Made by a program: the position numbers and the translations under genes | The notes under the pieces: model-generated | The model's input: the letters and a program-made list of their open reading frames with translations, nothing else | What the model was told of the DNA's origin: nothing | The model's database searches: none | In this document: in pieces, positions 6,309 through 6,870 of the stretch | Numbering within the stretch: the stretch's first letter is position 1 | Layout: every line of letters begins with the position of its first letter | Assembly (NCBI GenBank): GCA_019233165.1 | Contig: JAFAMS010000477.1 | Coordinates: 1 to 6,870, forward strand | DNA length: 6,870 nucleotides | Reading direction: 5' to 3' | Origin: Vulcanimicrobiota bacterium | GTDB taxonomy: Bacteria > Vulcanimicrobiota > Vulcanimicrobiia > Vulcanimicrobiales > Vulcanimicrobiaceae

Positions 6309-6870
6309 TCGATCGTTCTGTTTTGCAAAAAACGCTCGCGAAGGCTCTCGGCTCCGGCGGAGAGTATGCCGACGTTTTCGTCGAGCACCGGGTGACGCAA
6401 GCGATGCGGCTGCAAGACGGCCGGCTGCACGAGGCGGGACTGAACGTCGTCGTCGGCGCCGGCGTTCGGGTTATCAGCGGCGAGCGCCAAGGCTACGCGT
6501 TCACCGACGACTTGAGTGAAGCGGCGCTCGTCGATGCGGCCCGCGTCGCGTCGCTGATCGCTCGCGGGACCGGCCGGACTCCGGCAGACTTGAGCGGCGA
6601 GAGTCGGGCCGTGCCGGCGCAGTACCGAACCGACGAATCGGCCGAGACGCTCGGCGATCTGCAGACGTACGCGGATTTCTTGGAGCGCGTCGAAACCACG
6701 GCTCGCGCCTACGATCCGCGCGTCGAAACCGTGAACGGTGCGGTCGTGGGGGAGATCCAGCGCGTCGAGATCGCGACGAGCGACGGACGGCTCGTCCGCG
6801 ACGTTCGCCCGCTCGTTGCGCTCACGGCGCAAATCGTCGCACGCAAGGACGGCACGCGCGGCTACGCATC
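6305..6870 (+). CDS. tldD: TldD-family metalloprotease, N-terminal part (cut by window end)
   Basis: The frame from ATG 6305 stays open for 188 codons to the window edge. It begins MIDRSVLQKTLAKAL and has the hallmarks of the TldD/PmbA N-terminal domain: EYADVFVEHR near residues 20-29, then a G-A-G-V-R-V-I-S-G-E-R-Q-G-Y-A-F-T-D-D-L stretch (about 54-73). The GVRxISGExxGYA pattern resembles TldD more than PmbA/TldE. Known TldD pairs with TldE as a cytoplasmic metalloprotease heterodimer that degrades unfolded peptides and matures some modified peptides such as microcin B17. The zinc HExxxH motif lies later in the protein and is outside this window, so activity cannot be judged. The ATG overlaps the S13 stop (ATGA, 6305-6308) and has no clear Shine-Dalgarno, which fits translational coupling. 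A pmbA/tldE partner may follow downstream. Confidence 0.88.
   Translation, partial: MIDRSVLQKTLAKALGSGGEYADVFVEHRVTQAMRLQDGRLHEAGLNVVVGAGVRVISGERQGYAFTDDLSEAALVDAARVASLIARGTGRTPADLSGESRAVPAQYRTDESAETLGDLQTYADFLERVETTARAYDPRVETVNGAVVGEIQRVEIATSDGRLVRDVRPLVALTAQIVARKDGTRGYA

Overview
This is a high-GC chromosomal stretch, roughly two thirds G+C by eye. It is densely packed with five genes, all on the + strand. There is no mobile element, CRISPR array, tRNA or rRNA that I can see. Nothing in it fixes the taxonomy. The GC-rich style and protein character remind me of uncultured soil-type lineages such as Candidatus Eremiobacterota (WPS-2), but that is a low-confidence impression. An apparent lipoprotein signal and a PBP4-type enzyme point to an ordinary peptidoglycan-bearing bacterium.

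Layout: (1) 3-758, a short-chain dehydrogenase/reductase, with a TTG start at the very edge of the window. It overlaps by 4 nt (GTGA) with (2) 755-2284, a GT39/ArnT-like polytopic membrane glycosyltransferase. A 122-nt gap (2285-2406) follows and contains a strong GC-rich stem-loop without a T-tract. Then come (3) 2407-4875, an M1 zinc aminopeptidase whose C-terminal half is a HEAT-repeat array ending in a coiled coil; (4) about 4911-6308, a D-Ala-D-Ala carboxypeptidase/endopeptidase of the PBP4 (peptidase S13) family; and (5) 6305 to the window end, the N-terminal part of a TldD-type metalloprotease, joined to the S13 gene by an ATGA overlap.

The first two genes look like one translationally coupled unit, and the last three like a second, peptidase-rich unit: aminopeptidase, periplasmic peptidoglycan peptidase and TldD. 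They may share a promoter, but no convincing one is visible. Their substrates need not be related.

The most notable observation is at the start of the PBP4 gene. The only ATG/GTG/TTG start, a TTG at 4911, falls inside what reads as a well-formed lipoprotein signal peptide continuing upstream in the same frame into the end of the aminopeptidase gene. The true start is therefore probably a non-standard codon, perhaps ACG at 4854, or a sequence error, and the mature protein is probably a lipoprotein. I found no convincing undescribed system; the rest is ordinary housekeeping or cell-envelope content with an unusual domain fusion in the M1 enzyme.
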